Positions 17,724-28,279 of a stretch of DNA of 37,566 bases are shown piece by piece. The translations under genes and the position numbers were made by a program. A model generated the notes under the pieces. It was not told where the DNA came from. It worked only from the letters and a program-made list of their open reading frames with translations, and made no database searches. Within the stretch, counting starts at the first letter, position 1. Every line of letters begins with the position of its first letter. Source of the DNA: Planktomarina sp. (GTDB lineage: Bacteria; Pseudomonadota; Alphaproteobacteria; Rhodobacterales; Rhodobacteraceae); assembly GCA_017856985.1 (NCBI GenBank), contig JAFMEA010000019.1:1-37566 (forward strand), in the 5' to 3' direction.

Positions 17724-19050
17724 TCTATACAATACTCAGCGCGCAATGCGAGAGATGCGAAAATTTGCTATCCAACGCGGCGTTGTCGCAGTTATAGACG
17801 CTGGAAGTTCTAAAGTTGCCTGCTTAATCCTTCGTTTTGATAGTTCTGATGATATTCTTTCTGGAGAAGTTATTGGCTCAATGGCTGGGCAATCAACTTT
17901 CCGTGTCATTGGAGCTGCCACTACTAAATCTCGTGGTATTAGCCTTGGTGAAATAGAGTCCATGGTTGAGACTGAGCGCGCTATCCGTACAGCGTTACAA
18001 GCAGCGCAAAAAATGGCTGGTGTACGTGTCGATCATGCAATTGCAAGCTTTTCAGGCGCCGCGCCCAAAAGCTATGGTGTTTTTGGCGAAGTTTTAATTG
18101 AAAATGGCGCTGTTGAGTCATATGATATTGGGAGAGTTTTGGCCGCTTGTGACTTGCCAGATTTTGGAATGAATAGAACTGTGTTGCATGCGCAACCAGT
18201 AAATTTTACTCTTGATGACCGCTCTTGGATGACAGACCCACGGGGCCATTCTGGCCAAAAATTATCTACAGATTTACATATTGTTACCGTAAAAGAGTCT
18301 GCAATTCAAAATTTGAACTACTGTGTGAAGCGCTGTGATGTGGAATTGGCTGGAGTAGCTTCATCATCTTATGTTTCTGGGCAAGCGGCTCTGGTTGAAG
18401 ATGAACAGGAACTTGGTGCTGCTTGTATTGATATGGGCGGCGGGACTACTGGTATTTCGATTTTTTTCAAAAAACACCAAATTTTTACCGATAGTGTCGG
18501 CTTGGGCGGTGATCACGTGACAAGTGACATTTCGATGGGACTGAAAATACCGATATCTGGCGCTGAACGTATAAAGACAATTTATGGAGGAGCCATGTCA
18601 ACTGGCATGGATGATCGCGAAATGATAGAAACTGAAGGTAATAGTGGTGATTGGGAGCACGACCGCCGCAAGGTTAGCAGATCCGAGTTAATAGGGATCA
18701 TTCGGCCGCGTATAGAGGAAATCTTGGAAGACGTCAGGGAGCGGCTGAATGTGGCAGGTTTTGATAAGCTCCCTGGAAAGCAAATTGTTCTTACTGGTGG
18801 TGCTAGCCAAATCCCAGGCTTGGATGGCTTGGCGGCAAGGATATTAGGGCAGCATGTGCGTTTAGGGCGTCCTGTTAGGGTCCAAGGGTTGCCGCAAGCT
18901 GCAACTGGTCCTGCATTTTCCGGAGTTGTGGGGTTAGCATTAACAGCAGCAAACCCGCAAGACGAATGGTGGGATTTTGAATTACTACAACCACAAATTA
19001 TTGGGCAGCCTTTACGCCACGCGATGCGTTGGTTTCGTAATAATTGGTGA
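17716..19050 (+). CDS. ftsA: Cell division protein FtsA
   Basis: FtsA is the actin-like membrane tether of the Z ring. The 444-residue protein has the nucleotide-binding segment AVIDAGSSKVACL near the N-terminus and the second phosphate loop CIDMGGGTTGIS. A third block VLTGGASQIPGLDGLA follows, and a basic, aromatic C-terminus (HAMRWFRNNW) fits a membrane-binding amphipathic helix. ATG 17716 is preceded by a strong GGAGGG ribosome site at 17705-17710 and overlaps ftsQ by eight bases. A 165-bp spacer separates it from ftsZ. Confidence 0.96.
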   Translation: MNDLYNTQRAMREMRKFAIQRGVVAVIDAGSSKVACLILRFDSSDDILSGEVIGSMAGQSTFRVIGAATTKSRGISLGEIESMVETERAIRTALQAAQKMAGVRVDHAIASFSGAAPKSYGVFGEVLIENGAVESYDIGRVLAACDLPDFGMNRTVLHAQPVNFTLDDRSWMTDPRGHSGQKLSTDLHIVTVKESAIQNLNYCVKRCDVELAGVASSSYVSGQAALVEDEQELGAACIDMGGGTTGISIFFKKHQIFTDSVGLGGDHVTSDISMGLKIPISGAERIKTIYGGAMSTGMDDREMIETEGNSGDWEHDRRKVSRSELIGIIRPRIEEILEDVRERLNVAGFDKLPGKQIVLTGGASQIPGLDGLAARILGQHVRLGRPVRVQGLPQAATGPAFSGVVGLALTAANPQDEWWDFELLQPQIIGQPLRHAMRWFRNNW

Positions 19051-19215
19051 GGACCTAAATATGTGAGCACCCAACCAATAGTTAAAGAGGAGAAAAAGAG
19101 CAGCATATATAGTTAGAAATATCAATTTTTTCGTGACTTAAGAGTAAATTTTCGTTAATCTAAAAAAATAAATTTAAGCCGCAGATCAATGTGGCCAGAG
19201 CAGGTGGAAAAAAAT
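19051..19215 (+). promoter_or_regulatory. ftsA-ftsZ spacer, probable site of a dedicated ftsZ promoter
   Basis: The spacer is AT-rich and much longer than most others in the cluster. ftsZ often has its own promoters in other bacteria, so one is expected here. By eye I find no strong -35/-10 pair; TAATCT at 19156-19161 is only a weak -10. The ftsZ ribosome site AGGTGG is at 19202-19207. Confidence 0.35.
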
Positions 19216-20745
19216 ATGACTTTAAACTTAACCATGGCAGGACATGACGAATTAAAACCACGCATTACCGTATTTGGTGTTGGTGGTGCTGGTGGAAACG
19301 CAGTTGACAACATGATAGATAAATCTCTTGAAGGGGTGGAATTCGTAGTTGCTAATACCGATGCGCAGGCACTGCAACAATCTGGTGCGCCCGCAAAGAT
19401 ACAATTGGGTGTCAAGGCCACAGAGGGGCTTGGGGCCGGTGCAAGGGCAGCAGTCGGCGCGACCGCGGCTGAGGAAAGTATCGAACAGATCGTTGATCAC
19501 CTTGCAGGAACACACATGTGTTTTATTACAGCTGGAATGGGTGGAGGTACGGGCACTGGAGCTGCCCCAATTATCGCCCAAGCTGCACGGGAACTTGGGG
19601 TTTTGACTGTTGGTGTAGTTACTAAACCTTTTCAGTTTGAGGGTAGTAAACGGATGCGCCAGGCCGAGGAAGGTATCGAAGCGTTGCAGCAAGTTGTTGA
19701 TACCCTGATAATTATACCTAACCAAAATTTGTTTCGAGTAGCCAATGAAAAGACTACCTTTACTGATGCTTTTAGCATGGCTGATGATGTTCTCTATCAA
19801 GGTGTGAAGGGTGTGACTGATTTAATGGTAAGACCTGGTCTCATTAATCTTGATTTTGCCGATGTCCGTGCGGTTATGGATGAAATGGGAAAGGCCATGA
19901 TGGGGACAGGTGAGGCTACTGGTGAAGATCGTGCGGTTCAGGCTGCCGACAAAGCCGTCTCTAACCCGTTACTAGATGAAATCAGTCTTCGTGGGGCAAA
20001 AGGTGTTTTAATTAATATTACTGGTGGAGTTGACTTAACGCTTTTTGAACTCGACGAGGCTGCAAACCGCATTCGTGAGGAAGTAGATCCGGATGCAAAT
20101 ATAATTGTTGGCTCAACATTGGATACCACATTAGAGGGTGTGATGCGTGTTTCAGTAGTAGCTACAGGGATTGATGCTGGCCAGGCCCGTAGCTTTAGAA
20201 CTCCATCGGTTAGAGCTGAGGTTGTAACACCGAGATTTGAACAGTCTGAAGTGGAGAGTGAAGATTATAAGCTTCCTGAGCTTACTTTTGCTGAGAATGA
20301 AAGCTCTGTCTCGACTAATTCCGAGCTAATACCCGATGTTGCAGTTTTAAGAGAAGAGACAGTACAATCGGAAGATTTGGTCCCAACTAATGAAGAAGAG
20401 ACGCTAATTGATGTGAACGATCCGGAGCATAGCATAAGTTATGTTGGCTTGTCTGAACCTGGAACGCCAAGTCCAGAGGCGATGGCGCGATTGCGTGCTG
20501 CAGTTGAAAAAGTGCCATTGGAAACTAAGCCCAACGAACCTGTTGAGCCATCTGTTGCTGAGATTGCCGAAAAACGTAAGTTTGGTTTTAACTCATTAAT
20601 TAATAGAATGACAGGCCAACATGAAGCTGTGGATAGAAGTGAGGTTTCTGCTCCCTCAACTGTGATTGATCAGGAGTTTGAAGTTGAAAAAGGTGTCAAT
20701 GAACGAATTGATATTCCTGCATTTTTACGACGCCAAGCTAATTAA
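19216..20745 (+). CDS. ftsZ: Cell division GTPase FtsZ
   Basis: FtsZ is the tubulin-like GTPase that forms the division ring. The 509-residue protein has the N-terminal [10 protein letters not shown] loop, the tubulin signature GGGTGTG at 109-115, and the T7-loop region [12 protein letters not shown] long acidic, low-complexity linker (about residues 320-480) follows, and the C-terminal peptide [12 protein letters not shown] contacts FtsA and other partners. ATG 19216 was chosen over an ATG nine codons upstream: it has AGGTGG eight bases away and begins MTLNLTM as in Rhodobacterales FtsZ. A strong terminator follows, closing the dcw unit. Confidence 0.98.
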   Translation: MTLNLTMAGHDELKPRITVFGVGGAGGNAVDNMIDKSLEGVEFVVANTDAQALQQSGAPAKIQLGVKATEGLGAGARAAVGATAAEESIEQIVDHLAGTHMCFITAGMGGGTGTGAAPIIAQAARELGVLTVGVVTKPFQFEGSKRMRQAEEGIEALQQVVDTLIIIPNQNLFRVANEKTTFTDAFSMADDVLYQGVKGVTDLMVRPGLINLDFADVRAVMDEMGKAMMGTGEATGEDRAVQAADKAVSNPLLDEISLRGAKGVLINITGGVDLTLFELDEAANRIREEVDPDANIIVGSTLDTTLEGVMRVSVVATGIDAGQARSFRTPSVRAEVVTPRFEQSEVESEDYKLPELTFAENESSVSTNSELIPDVAVLREETVQSEDLVPTNEEETLIDVNDPEHSISYVGLSEPGTPSPEAMARLRAAVEKVPLETKPNEPVEPSVAEIAEKRKFGFNSLINRMTGQHEAVDRSEVSAPSTVIDQEFEVEKGVNERIDIPAFLRRQAN

Positions 20746-20766
20746 AGGTTTCGCAATAACGAATTC

Positions 20767-20794
20767 AAAGAGCGTCCTTTCGGCGCTCTTTTTT
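20767..20794 (+). terminator. Intrinsic terminator after ftsZ
   Basis: AAAGAGCG (20767-20774) pairs perfectly with CGCTCTTT (20784-20791) and is followed by a continued T run to 20794. The GC-rich core and T-tract make this the clearest terminator in the window; it marks the end of the dcw cluster. Confidence 0.85.
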
Positions 20795-20879
20795 ATGTTA
20801 ACCAATATTTTAAAACTGCCTTTGGCAGGTTATTGCTAATTTTTATTGAAAGATGTTTCAAATGGTTGCAAAGCGTGAG

Positions 20880-20909
20880 TTGAGTATGTGCTTGGGCCAA
20901 GATAATAAT
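20880..20909 (+). promoter_or_regulatory. Candidate sigma-70 promoter of lpxC
   Basis: TTGAGT at 20880-20885 (4 of 6 to TTGACA) and AATAAT at 20904-20909 (5 of 6 to TATAAT) are 18 bases apart. The predicted start would leave a leader of roughly 35-40 bases before the lpxC TTG. A separate promoter is expected here because a strong terminator lies just upstream. Confidence 0.5.
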
Positions 20910-20952
20910 CGTAACAATAGAAACTCTTATCGTTTTATAAATTGAGGTCGCA

Positions 20953-21873
20953 TTGCAAAAGACATTAAAATCAGATGTTGTCTTTATTGGGAAGGGTTTA
21001 CACACAGGTGCTGATGTAAAGTTGTGTGTACGACCCGCTGCTGCAGAAACAGGTATTTGGTTTCGAAGGACAGATGTCGCAGAAGAAAGTGCATTTATAT
21101 GTGGTAATTGGCAATTCTCTGTACATACAGCACTTTGTACACGCCTTGAAAACGAAGAAGGTATAAGTGTATCGACCGTAGAACATATCATGGCGGCGCT
21201 TGCTGGCTGCGGTATTAACAATGCCTTACTTGAGTTGAATGGCCCTGAGCTACCAATTATGGATGGTAGCGCCCATGATTTTGTCACTGGGTTTTTAAAA
21301 GTTGGTTTTTCAAAACAAACGGTACCAGTGCGCGCACTTGAAATACTTGAGAAAGTGGAAGTTAGTATAAATGGAGCCTATGCCGCTCTTGAGCCATATC
21401 CTGGAACAAAGATGGAATTTATGATCGATTTTCCTGATGCCGCTATAGGACAACAATCTAAATCCCTAGATTTGGCGAATGGTAGTTTTGTAAAGGAGCT
21501 GAGTAATAGTCGAACTTTCTGTGCAAATTCGGATGTTGACATCATGCGGTCACAAGGTCTTGCTCTTGGTGGCACATTAATGAACGCTTTGGTTGTTGAT
21601 GGTAGCGATGTTTTGAATCCAGGCGGCATGCGTTATGTTGATGAGCCAGTTCGGCATAAAATGTTAGATGCGGTAGGTGATTTGGCGCTTGCGGGTGGTC
21701 CAATTATTGGCCGTTATGTCGGTCGTAGGTCTGGCCACACCGCAACTAATAAATTATTACAAAAATTATTTTCGAAACCGTCAGCATTTCGTATGATTGA
21801 TTGTAATTTAGAAATGACTATGTGTTTACCTGGTGCTGGGCTTGTCTGGGATGATGTTTGCATAGCTAAGTAA
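20953..21873 (+). CDS. lpxC: UDP-3-O-acyl-N-acetylglucosamine deacetylase LpxC
   Basis: LpxC performs the committed step of lipid A synthesis, a zinc-dependent deacetylation. The 306-residue protein carries the expected zinc ligands His78 (VEHIMAAL), His235 and Asp239 (HKMLDAVGD), and the catalytic His262 (RSGHTATN). The start is a TTG at 20953 with GAGG at 20944-20947; the product begins MQKTLKSDVVFIGKGLHTG, matching family starts. Lying downstream of ftsZ is the usual place in many proteobacteria. Here a terminator and a candidate promoter separate the two, so it is probably transcribed independently. Confidence 0.96.
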   Translation: MQKTLKSDVVFIGKGLHTGADVKLCVRPAAAETGIWFRRTDVAEESAFICGNWQFSVHTALCTRLENEEGISVSTVEHIMAALAGCGINNALLELNGPELPIMDGSAHDFVTGFLKVGFSKQTVPVRALEILEKVEVSINGAYAALEPYPGTKMEFMIDFPDAAIGQQSKSLDLANGSFVKELSNSRTFCANSDVDIMRSQGLALGGTLMNALVVDGSDVLNPGGMRYVDEPVRHKMLDAVGDLALAGGPIIGRYVGRRSGHTATNKLLQKLFSKPSAFRMIDCNLEMTMCLPGAGLVWDDVCIAK

Positions 21874-21966
21874 ACTCCTGTGGCATATAAAAATAAACAA
21901 TCTGTTATTTTCCAAAAAAATATTCTGTGTTAGTTTGTAACAATCGAATGCTATGAGGGTATCCAT

Positions 21967-22794
21967 GTGATCAAGAAAATTTTAATTTTTTGTGTTTTGA
22001 CCACAACCTTAATTGGGTGTAGCGAAGTTACATTCGGGTTAGAGGATCCTATAGAAAGCTATTCTGCAAAAGAAATCTATGATAAGGCTGACTTAAACTT
22101 AAAACAAAAAAAATTCGTTAAAGCTGCTGAGTATTACGGAGAAATAGAACGTCTTTATCCTTATTCAGAATGGGCTAAGCGAGGTTTGATTATGCAAGCT
22201 TTCAGTTTTCATAAAAGCTTTGATTACCCTAATAGCAGGAGCTCTGCCCAACGCTATCTTGACTTCTATCCAGCAGCTGACGATGCCGCCTACGCGCAAT
22301 ATCTGTTGGCGCTTAGCTATTACGATCAGATCGACGAAATTGGCCGCGATCAAGGTGTTGCTACTAAAGCTTTGGAAGCGCTGCGGGTTATTGTCGAGAG
22401 ATATCCAGATAGTGAATACTCGCAGGTAGCGAAGCTTAAATTTGATAGAACTCTTGATCACTTGGCTACCAAAGAAATGGAAGTAGGCCGCTACTATTTA
22501 GAAAAAGGGCATTATACTGCCGCTGCCAATCGTTTTCGTATAGTTATTGAAGATTTTAAATCTACCAATCAAACACCAGAAGCGCTTCACCGTTTGGTTG
22601 AATCTTATCTTTCCTTGGGGCTAAGTGAGGAGGCTCAATCGGCTGGTGCTGTTCTTAAACTTAACTATAAAACTACAGATTGGTATAATGAGAGCTATAA
22701 TTTACTAAGTGGTCAGGGATTGAAACCGGTCCCATTTGGTACAAACTGGCTAACCACGATCTATCGCCAAATGATAAAGGGCCAATGGCTTTAA
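21967..22794 (+). CDS. bamD: Outer membrane protein assembly factor BamD
   Basis: BamD (ComL) is the essential lipoprotein of the BAM complex that inserts beta-barrel proteins in the outer membrane. The 275-residue protein starts with a short signal ending in the lipobox LIGC, so Cys18 would be lipidated. TPR-like helical repeats follow, including KKFVKAAEYYGEIERLYPYS and a HYTAAANRFRIVIEDF segment. The start is GTG 21967 with GAGGG at 21955-21959; an overlapping ATG at 21965 is out of frame. recN starts 16 bases after the stop, probably in one transcript. Confidence 0.93.
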   Translation: MIKKILIFCVLTTTLIGCSEVTFGLEDPIESYSAKEIYDKADLNLKQKKFVKAAEYYGEIERLYPYSEWAKRGLIMQAFSFHKSFDYPNSRSSAQRYLDFYPAADDAAYAQYLLALSYYDQIDEIGRDQGVATKALEALRVIVERYPDSEYSQVAKLKFDRTLDHLATKEMEVGRYYLEKGHYTAAANRFRIVIEDFKSTNQTPEALHRLVESYLSLGLSEEAQSAGAVLKLNYKTTDWYNESYNLLSGQGLKPVPFGTNWLTTIYRQMIKGQWL

Positions 22795-22810
22795 TTTTAG
22801 TGAGACAGGC

Positions 22811-24475
22811 ATGTTAAGAGGTTTAGTCGTTAAAGACATGCTCATAATCGACGAGTTGGAATTATCGTTTGAACCAGGCTTAAATGTATTGACTGGCGAA
22901 ACTGGGGCTGGAAAATCAATATTGCTTGATTGCTTAGGTTTTGTGTTGGGATGGCGAGGTCAGGCGGGACTTGTGCGGCAAGGCGCTGAACAAGGTGAAG
23001 TCACTGCGTGGTTTGATATTCAGCCTAATCACCCAGTGAATAATATTTTGATTGATAGTGGTATTGAACTAGATAGCGAACTAATTTTACGACGTATTAA
23101 TGGTCAAGATGGGCGAAAAACAGCTTTTGTAAACGGAGTTCGTTGTTCAGCCCAGGTGCTTCGCCGGATAAGTGAAACGCTGCTTGAGTTGCACGGTCAA
23201 AATGACGATCGAGGATTATTAAATGTTCGATCTCACCAGGGACTTTTGGACGATTATGCAGGGGCTAATAATTTAAAGATTGAGTGCAGTGTGGCATGGA
23301 ACAAAATGTTGCTTGCAGAAAAAGTGTTAGCAAAAACTGCAACTGAAATAAAAACTTTACAGGTAGAAGAAGATTACCTGCGCCACACAGTCGCAGAGTT
23401 ATTGGATCTTGATGTTAGTAAAGGTGATGATGATAGTTTAGATGCACGTCGGCGTTTGATGCAGTCTGCTGAAAAAATAAGGGAAGACGTTACAAAGTCA
23501 ATTGAGGCCATCTCTGGAAGTGGTGCGGAGACGCAAATTAGTAACGCCCTACGCTGGATCGAAAGTGCTGCCGAGAAACTTGATGGACAGCTTGCGCCGG
23601 CTTTTGAAACCTTACAGTTAGCGTTGAACGCTGTTGGCAAAGCGCAGCAAGAAATTGAAGTTGTCGTCTCAAACCTTAATTTTGATGCAGTGGAGCTTGA
23701 GCAAACCGAAGAACGGTTGTTTGCAATTAGAGCTGCAGCGCGCAAGCATTCTGTGGTTCCAGATGAATTACCTAGAATTTTGGAGGAACTCACAAAAAAA
23801 ATAGATAATCTTCATAGTGGTAATGCTAATCTTGAACAACTTGAGTTTGATTTAATGGATAAGTCAGAGAAATATAAGGGCATTATATCACAATTGAGAA
23901 AGGCCCGCGTATCTGCTGCAAAGAATTTGGATGCGGCCATGTCGGCTGAGTTAGTTCCTTTAAAAATGGAACGGGCCATATTTAGAACAGAAATAGTGGA
24001 TCAGGAGGGTGGGCCAACTGGTGCTGACAAAGTTTCTTTTAAGGTGGCAACTAACCCTGGATCTCCAACTGGGCCATTAGAAAAAATTGCGTCAGGTGGG
24101 GAATTGAGCCGATTTCTCCTGGCACTGAAGGTTTGCTTATCAAAAGATTCTTCCGATCGTACGATGATTTTTGATGAGATTGACCGTGGTGTTGGTGGTT
24201 CAACTGCTGACGCGGTTGGGCGCCGCCTGGCTAGTTTGGGAGGTTTAGGCCAAGTCCTGGTAGTCACACATTCACCCCAAGTGGCAGCGTTGGGTATTGC
24301 TCATTGGAGAGTAGAAAAAAGTATAAGAGATAAAAAAACTTTCTCAACAGTAACAAAATTAGGTCCCGAAGACCGTGTTAACGAAATTGCAAGAATGCTA
24401 GCGGGTGAAGTAATCACCGACGAAGCACGAGAAGCGGCCCGCTCTTTACTTAAAATGAAAAAAAGAAACGCTTAG
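22811..24475 (+). CDS. recN: DNA repair protein RecN
   Basis: RecN is an SMC-like ATPase acting in recombinational repair of double-strand breaks. The 554-residue protein has the Walker A motif GETGAGKS at 29-36, a long central coiled-coil region, the ABC signature ASGGELSR and the Walker B segment TMIFDEIDRGVGG, followed by the VTHSPQVAALG switch. All catalytic elements are intact and the length is normal. It follows bamD by 16 bases. The next gene is convergent, 62 bp away, with only a weak hairpin between. Confidence 0.97.
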   Translation: MLRGLVVKDMLIIDELELSFEPGLNVLTGETGAGKSILLDCLGFVLGWRGQAGLVRQGAEQGEVTAWFDIQPNHPVNNILIDSGIELDSELILRRINGQDGRKTAFVNGVRCSAQVLRRISETLLELHGQNDDRGLLNVRSHQGLLDDYAGANNLKIECSVAWNKMLLAEKVLAKTATEIKTLQVEEDYLRHTVAELLDLDVSKGDDDSLDARRRLMQSAEKIREDVTKSIEAISGSGAETQISNALRWIESAAEKLDGQLAPAFETLQLALNAVGKAQQEIEVVVSNLNFDAVELEQTEERLFAIRAAARKHSVVPDELPRILEELTKKIDNLHSGNANLEQLEFDLMDKSEKYKGIISQLRKARVSAAKNLDAAMSAELVPLKMERAIFRTEIVDQEGGPTGADKVSFKVATNPGSPTGPLEKIASGGELSRFLLALKVCLSKDSSDRTMIFDEIDRGVGGSTADAVGRRLASLGGLGQVLVVTHSPQVAALGIAHWRVEKSIRDKKTFSTVTKLGPEDRVNEIARMLAGEVITDEAREAARSLLKMKKRNA

Positions 24476-24537
24476 AACTATTTTCAATAGCTTGATGGAT
24501 TTAATGAAGAATATATCCACTTTAAATTAGTGGCCAG

Positions 24538-26331
24538 CTAGATTGGTGAGGTGGCTTTTACTAGCCATTCTTTTGTCGACAAATCGATGAAGGGAGTTAA
24601 TTTCGTTAAAACCGTATTATGGTAAGAATTTAACCATAATATTTCTTGAGCTGTTAATATGCTGATTTCTATCATTTTTTTATTAATTGGAACATAAGTC
24701 AACGTTTCAAATTCCCACATATCTCGTAGATCACTGTCTGGTAGCATAGGCGCTGCTTGAATAACGAGCAGGTTCTCAATTCGGATCCCAAAATTTCCTG
24801 CATCATAATATCCTGGTTCGTTCGATATTATCATCCCTTCTTGAAGTTCAACATCTGTCGTTCGGGAAATTCGTTGAGGACCCTCATGCACGGATAGAAA
24901 ACTGCCCACACCGTGACCTGTTCCATGATCAAAATCTTGTCCCGCTATCCAAAGCGGCGCTCGGGCGAGGGGGTCTAACTCTCTACCCGTTATACCTTTT
25001 GGAAAACGGATCTGTGAAACGGCAATCATACCTTGAAGCACACGGGTGAAGGTTTGCCTCATTTTTAGGTTTGGACGCCCAAGTGGTAGCGTTCGCGTGA
25101 CATCGGTAGTTCCATCGAAATATTGAGCACCACTATCAATTAAAAGTACACTATTGGTGTCAAGTCTACGATTAGTTTCATGAGTTACTCTATAATGAAC
25201 TATCGCTGCGTTAGGGCCGCTTCCACTGATAGTATCAAAACTGATGTCATGTAATAGATTTGTTTTAGTCCTAAATGTCTCTAGAGATTTAACAACTTCA
25301 ATTTCATCTAATTTAGAATGATCCGCAGTTTCGAACCACGCCAAAAAAGAAACCATCGCCGCACCGTCGCGAGTGTGTGCTTTGCGTGCGCCTTCTATTT
25401 CTGTTTTATTTTTACAGGCTTTTGGTAAAGAGCAAAGATCTGCATTTTTAAATAAAGGTTCGCTTGGACCTCTCTCTAGTGCCCGCAGAGCAGCTATCGG
25501 TAGAGACTTACGGTCGACCACTACCTTACCAATAGAATTAGTAAGAAAACTTTCGAAGTCATCCCAACCCAGAAGTTTGACTTTAGGGTTAGGGTTTAAT
25601 ATTTTCAACTTCTCCCTATCGCCAAAGACCGTTACCTCACCTTTGGACGATAACGCCGCGAAGCAATGCACTATTGGCGTACGGGTTACATCTGCACCTC
25701 GTATGTTCAACAGCCAGCAGATGCTGTCAGGTAGGGTGAAAATTGCTAAATCCCCACCAAGACTTACAATTTCAACGGCAATTTTGTTGATTTTAGAGAT
25801 TGAACTCTCACCGTTATACTTCAGTGGGTGTTCCCAGACTTCTACCCTTAGTGCAGGGGAACGGTCTGTCCAGATTGTATCAATTAAATTTTGACACGGT
25901 CTTAGACTAATATTTGAATCTACTAAATCTGCCTCAAGTGTTTCAATTTCAGCGACCGTATGTAACCAAGGATCAAATCCGATAATGGCCTTTGATGTAA
26001 TATTTAATTGAAGCCAATCATGGAGCTGGATTTCTGGCCAGTCCACAGGTGTAAATACTGAGGCGACCTGATGTTGAACCTGCAATCGATAACGGCTGTC
26101 AACGAATATCCCTGCTTTATCTCTTAAAACACATGCAAAACCTGCTGATCCAGTGAAGCCCGTAAGCCAAGACAAACGCTCATCACGGGATGCTACATAT
26201 TCACCTTGATGACAATCAGTGCGGGGTACAATGAACCCATCCAACCCATGATTTATAATTGAAGAGCGCAAAAGGGACAAACGTGGTGGTCCCTGATCTG
26301 GGTCGGTTGTTGAGTTAAAACTTTGAAACAC
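24538..26331 (-). CDS. pepP: Aminopeptidase P family protein (M24B, Xaa-Pro aminopeptidase)
   Basis: A cytosolic metalloprotease that removes N-terminal residues preceding proline. The 597-residue product is the long three-domain form: two creatinase-like N-terminal domains and a C-terminal pita-bread domain. The metal ligands are present at Asp399, Asp410, His473, Glu505 and Glu519, in the DSGAQYFDGTTD, HGTGHGVG, NEPGYY and GIRIENL segments. I chose GTG 26331, with AGGA about eight bases upstream, giving (M)FQSFNSTTDPDQGPPRL as in relatives; an ATG at 26355 would add eight residues. It is the last gene of the minus-strand run, 76 bp after cobT. No prolidase-specific feature was seen, so exact substrate preference is open. 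Confidence 0.92.
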   Translation of the reverse strand: MFQSFNSTTDPDQGPPRLSLLRSSIINHGLDGFIVPRTDCHQGEYVASRDERLSWLTGFTGSAGFACVLRDKAGIFVDSRYRLQVQHQVASVFTPVDWPEIQLHDWLQLNITSKAIIGFDPWLHTVAEIETLEADLVDSNISLRPCQNLIDTIWTDRSPALRVEVWEHPLKYNGESSISKINKIAVEIVSLGGDLAIFTLPDSICWLLNIRGADVTRTPIVHCFAALSSKGEVTVFGDREKLKILNPNPKVKLLGWDDFESFLTNSIGKVVVDRKSLPIAALRALERGPSEPLFKNADLCSLPKACKNKTEIEGARKAHTRDGAAMVSFLAWFETADHSKLDEIEVVKSLETFRTKTNLLHDISFDTISGSGPNAAIVHYRVTHETNRRLDTNSVLLIDSGAQYFDGTTDVTRTLPLGRPNLKMRQTFTRVLQGMIAVSQIRFPKGITGRELDPLARAPLWIAGQDFDHGTGHGVGSFLSVHEGPQRISRTTDVELQEGMIISNEPGYYDAGNFGIRIENLLVIQAAPMLPDSDLRDMWEFETLTYVPINKKMIEISILTAQEILWLNSYHNTVLTKLTPFIDLSTKEWLVKATSPI

Positions 26332-26407
26332 GGTACCAATCCTAAGTGGACGCATGGAAATGAAGTAGTTGAAATGAATACTCTATCCGTAATCCACTTT
26401 TATTTTA

Positions 26408-28279
26408 TTAACTTGCTCGTTTCAATCCCATGGTGCGAGCTGTCGCTCGCGTATCAACATCAAATAAACCAGCCAACTGTTCGGTCATGGCGCCGGCTAG
26501 CTGTTCTACATCCGTTATTGTAACTGCTCTCTCATAATAACGTGTTACATCATGACCAATACCGATTGCTAACAATTCGACTTGGCGCCGTTTCTCCACC
26601 ATCGCAATTACGTCCCGAAGATGCTTTTCTAAATAATTTGCTGGGTTTACCGAGAGCGTACTGTCATCAACAGGCGCACCGTCTGAAATTACCATTAAAA
26701 TTTTACGAGCCTCTGCGCGCGCGGTCATCCTTCGATGCGCCCATTCTAAAGCCTCACCATCAATATTTTCTTTCAATATGCCCTCCTTCATCATCAGGCC
26801 AAGGTTTGGTCGCGCGCGGCGCCAAGGAGCATCTGCACTTTTGTAAATTATGTGGCGTAGATCGTTTAACCGTCCTGGATTTTGGGGGCGGCCCTCTGCC
26901 AGCCATTCTTCGCGGCTTTGACCACCTTTCCATGCCCTCGTGGTAAAGCCTAATATTTCTACTTTAACGCTGCAGCGTTCTAGTGTGCGTGCCAAAACAT
27001 CTGCACAAATTGCAGCGATTGAGATAGGCCGGCCACGCATAGACCCAGAATTGTCAAGTAAAAGTGTTACACAAGTATCTCTAAACTCGGTATCCTTCTC
27101 AACCTTGAAAGATAATGGAGTTGTGGGATTGGCGATGACTCGCGCAAGCCTGCCCGCATCGAGGGTTCCTTCCTCGAGGTCAAACTCCCAGCTTCGATTT
27201 TGTTGTGCCTGCAGTCGACGTTGTAATTTGTTTGCTAAACGGCCAACTGCACCCTTTAATGGTTCTAGTTGCTGATCAAGATAAGCCCTCAAACGTTCAA
27301 GCTCTTGAGGTTCAGCTAAATCTTCCGCACGAATTTCTTCGTCAAAATCAACCTTATAGACTGCATAGTCTGGATCAGCATCTGATATTGGTTGAGGTGC
27401 GGGTGGATCTAGTGGCGATTCACCGTCTGGCATTTCGGCCTCTTCACCCATTTCACTGTCAGCCATGTCATCTAAAGATACCTGAGCACTAGCTGCGTCC
27501 TGCTGGTCGTCCTGGCTCTGTTCTGGACTTGCATCTGTATCTTGCTCTTCGTTGTTGTCTTCGTCACCAGAGCTGTCAGGTTGATCATCCTCTTCAGATT
27601 CTGCCTGATCCTCAAGGTCCTCATCTTCATAATCAGGGTCATCTCCTAATTGATCACCATAACCTAAGTCTTTGATGACTTGGCGGGTAAATTTGGCGAA
27701 GCTAGTTTGATCAGCAAGGTTGTCATCTAGGTTTGCTAAATTACCGTCTGTTTGCTCCTCTATAAAACTCCGCCAAAGGTTCATGACATTTGCTGCATCT
27801 TTAGGCAATTCCCGTCCAGTGGCCAAATGCCGTATCAAATAACCAGCGGCAGTGGGTAATGGAGCCTGGTTAGCTTCTTTGATGTCGGCAAAGCCTTGAC
27901 GCAAAGCTTCATTTTCAATTTTTGCATCTATGTTACTGGCTGTACCTGGCATATCCTTAGCGCCAATGGCCTCGCACCGCGCAGTTTCCATCGCATCATA
28001 AATGTCACGTGCCATTTGTCCTGGTGGCGCGTAACGATTGAACGTGTTTGCATTATGATATTTGTGTCGCATCGCCATAGCGTCGGCTGTCCCCCGTGCA
28101 AGTAGGACTTCTTGTCTTGTCATTTTGCGGCTGACTTGGGGTAGGCGTATGCTATCGGTGGATCCGCCTGGTGGATCTACTGAAAAGGTAACCGAAAGTT
28201 CTGGATCGTTGGCTAGGACTTTTGTTGCTTCCGCTAATGCTTTTTTAAACGGATCTGCTGGATTGTGGCTATCTTGCAT
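26408..28279 (-). CDS. cobT: Cobaltochelatase subunit CobT
   Basis: CobT is the VWA-domain partner of the AAA+ CobS in aerobic cobaltochelatase (with CobN), which inserts cobalt into hydrogenobyrinate a,c-diamide. The 623-residue product has a helical N-terminal domain, a very acidic low-complexity linker at about 212-287, and a C-terminal von Willebrand A domain with the metal-dependent site DNSGS at 409-413. ATG 28279 gives [19 protein letters not shown] like relatives; an ATG 16 codons upstream is possible, and neither has a strong ribosome site. No cobN or other cobalamin gene is in this window. The protein is very close to Rhodobacteraceae sequences I recall. Confidence 0.94.
   Translation of the reverse strand: MQDSHNPADPFKKALAEATKVLANDPELSVTFSVDPPGGSTDSIRLPQVSRKMTRQEVLLARGTADAMAMRHKYHNANTFNRYAPPGQMARDIYDAMETARCEAIGAKDMPGTASNIDAKIENEALRQGFADIKEANQAPLPTAAGYLIRHLATGRELPKDAANVMNLWRSFIEEQTDGNLANLDDNLADQTSFAKFTRQVIKDLGYGDQLGDDPDYEDEDLEDQAESEEDDQPDSSGDEDNNEEQDTDASPEQSQDDQQDAASAQVSLDDMADSEMGEEAEMPDGESPLDPPAPQPISDADPDYAVYKVDFDEEIRAEDLAEPQELERLRAYLDQQLEPLKGAVGRLANKLQRRLQAQQNRSWEFDLEEGTLDAGRLARVIANPTTPLSFKVEKDTEFRDTCVTLLLDNSGSMRGRPISIAAICADVLARTLERCSVKVEILGFTTRAWKGGQSREEWLAEGRPQNPGRLNDLRHIIYKSADAPWRRARPNLGLMMKEGILKENIDGEALEWAHRRMTARAEARKILMVISDGAPVDDSTLSVNPANYLEKHLRDVIAMVEKRRQVELLAIGIGHDVTRYYERAVTITDVEQLAGAMTEQLAGLFDVDTRATARTMGLKRAS

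Noticed and set aside
19130-19180. CtrA binding sites before ftsZ
   Set aside because: Several TTAA words occur, but the gaps are 13 and 15 bases, not the seven required for the TTAA-N7-TTAA motif.
24517-24533. Bidirectional terminator between recN and the aminopeptidase P gene
   Set aside because: CCACT/AGTGG forms only a 5-bp stem with no T-tract on either side.
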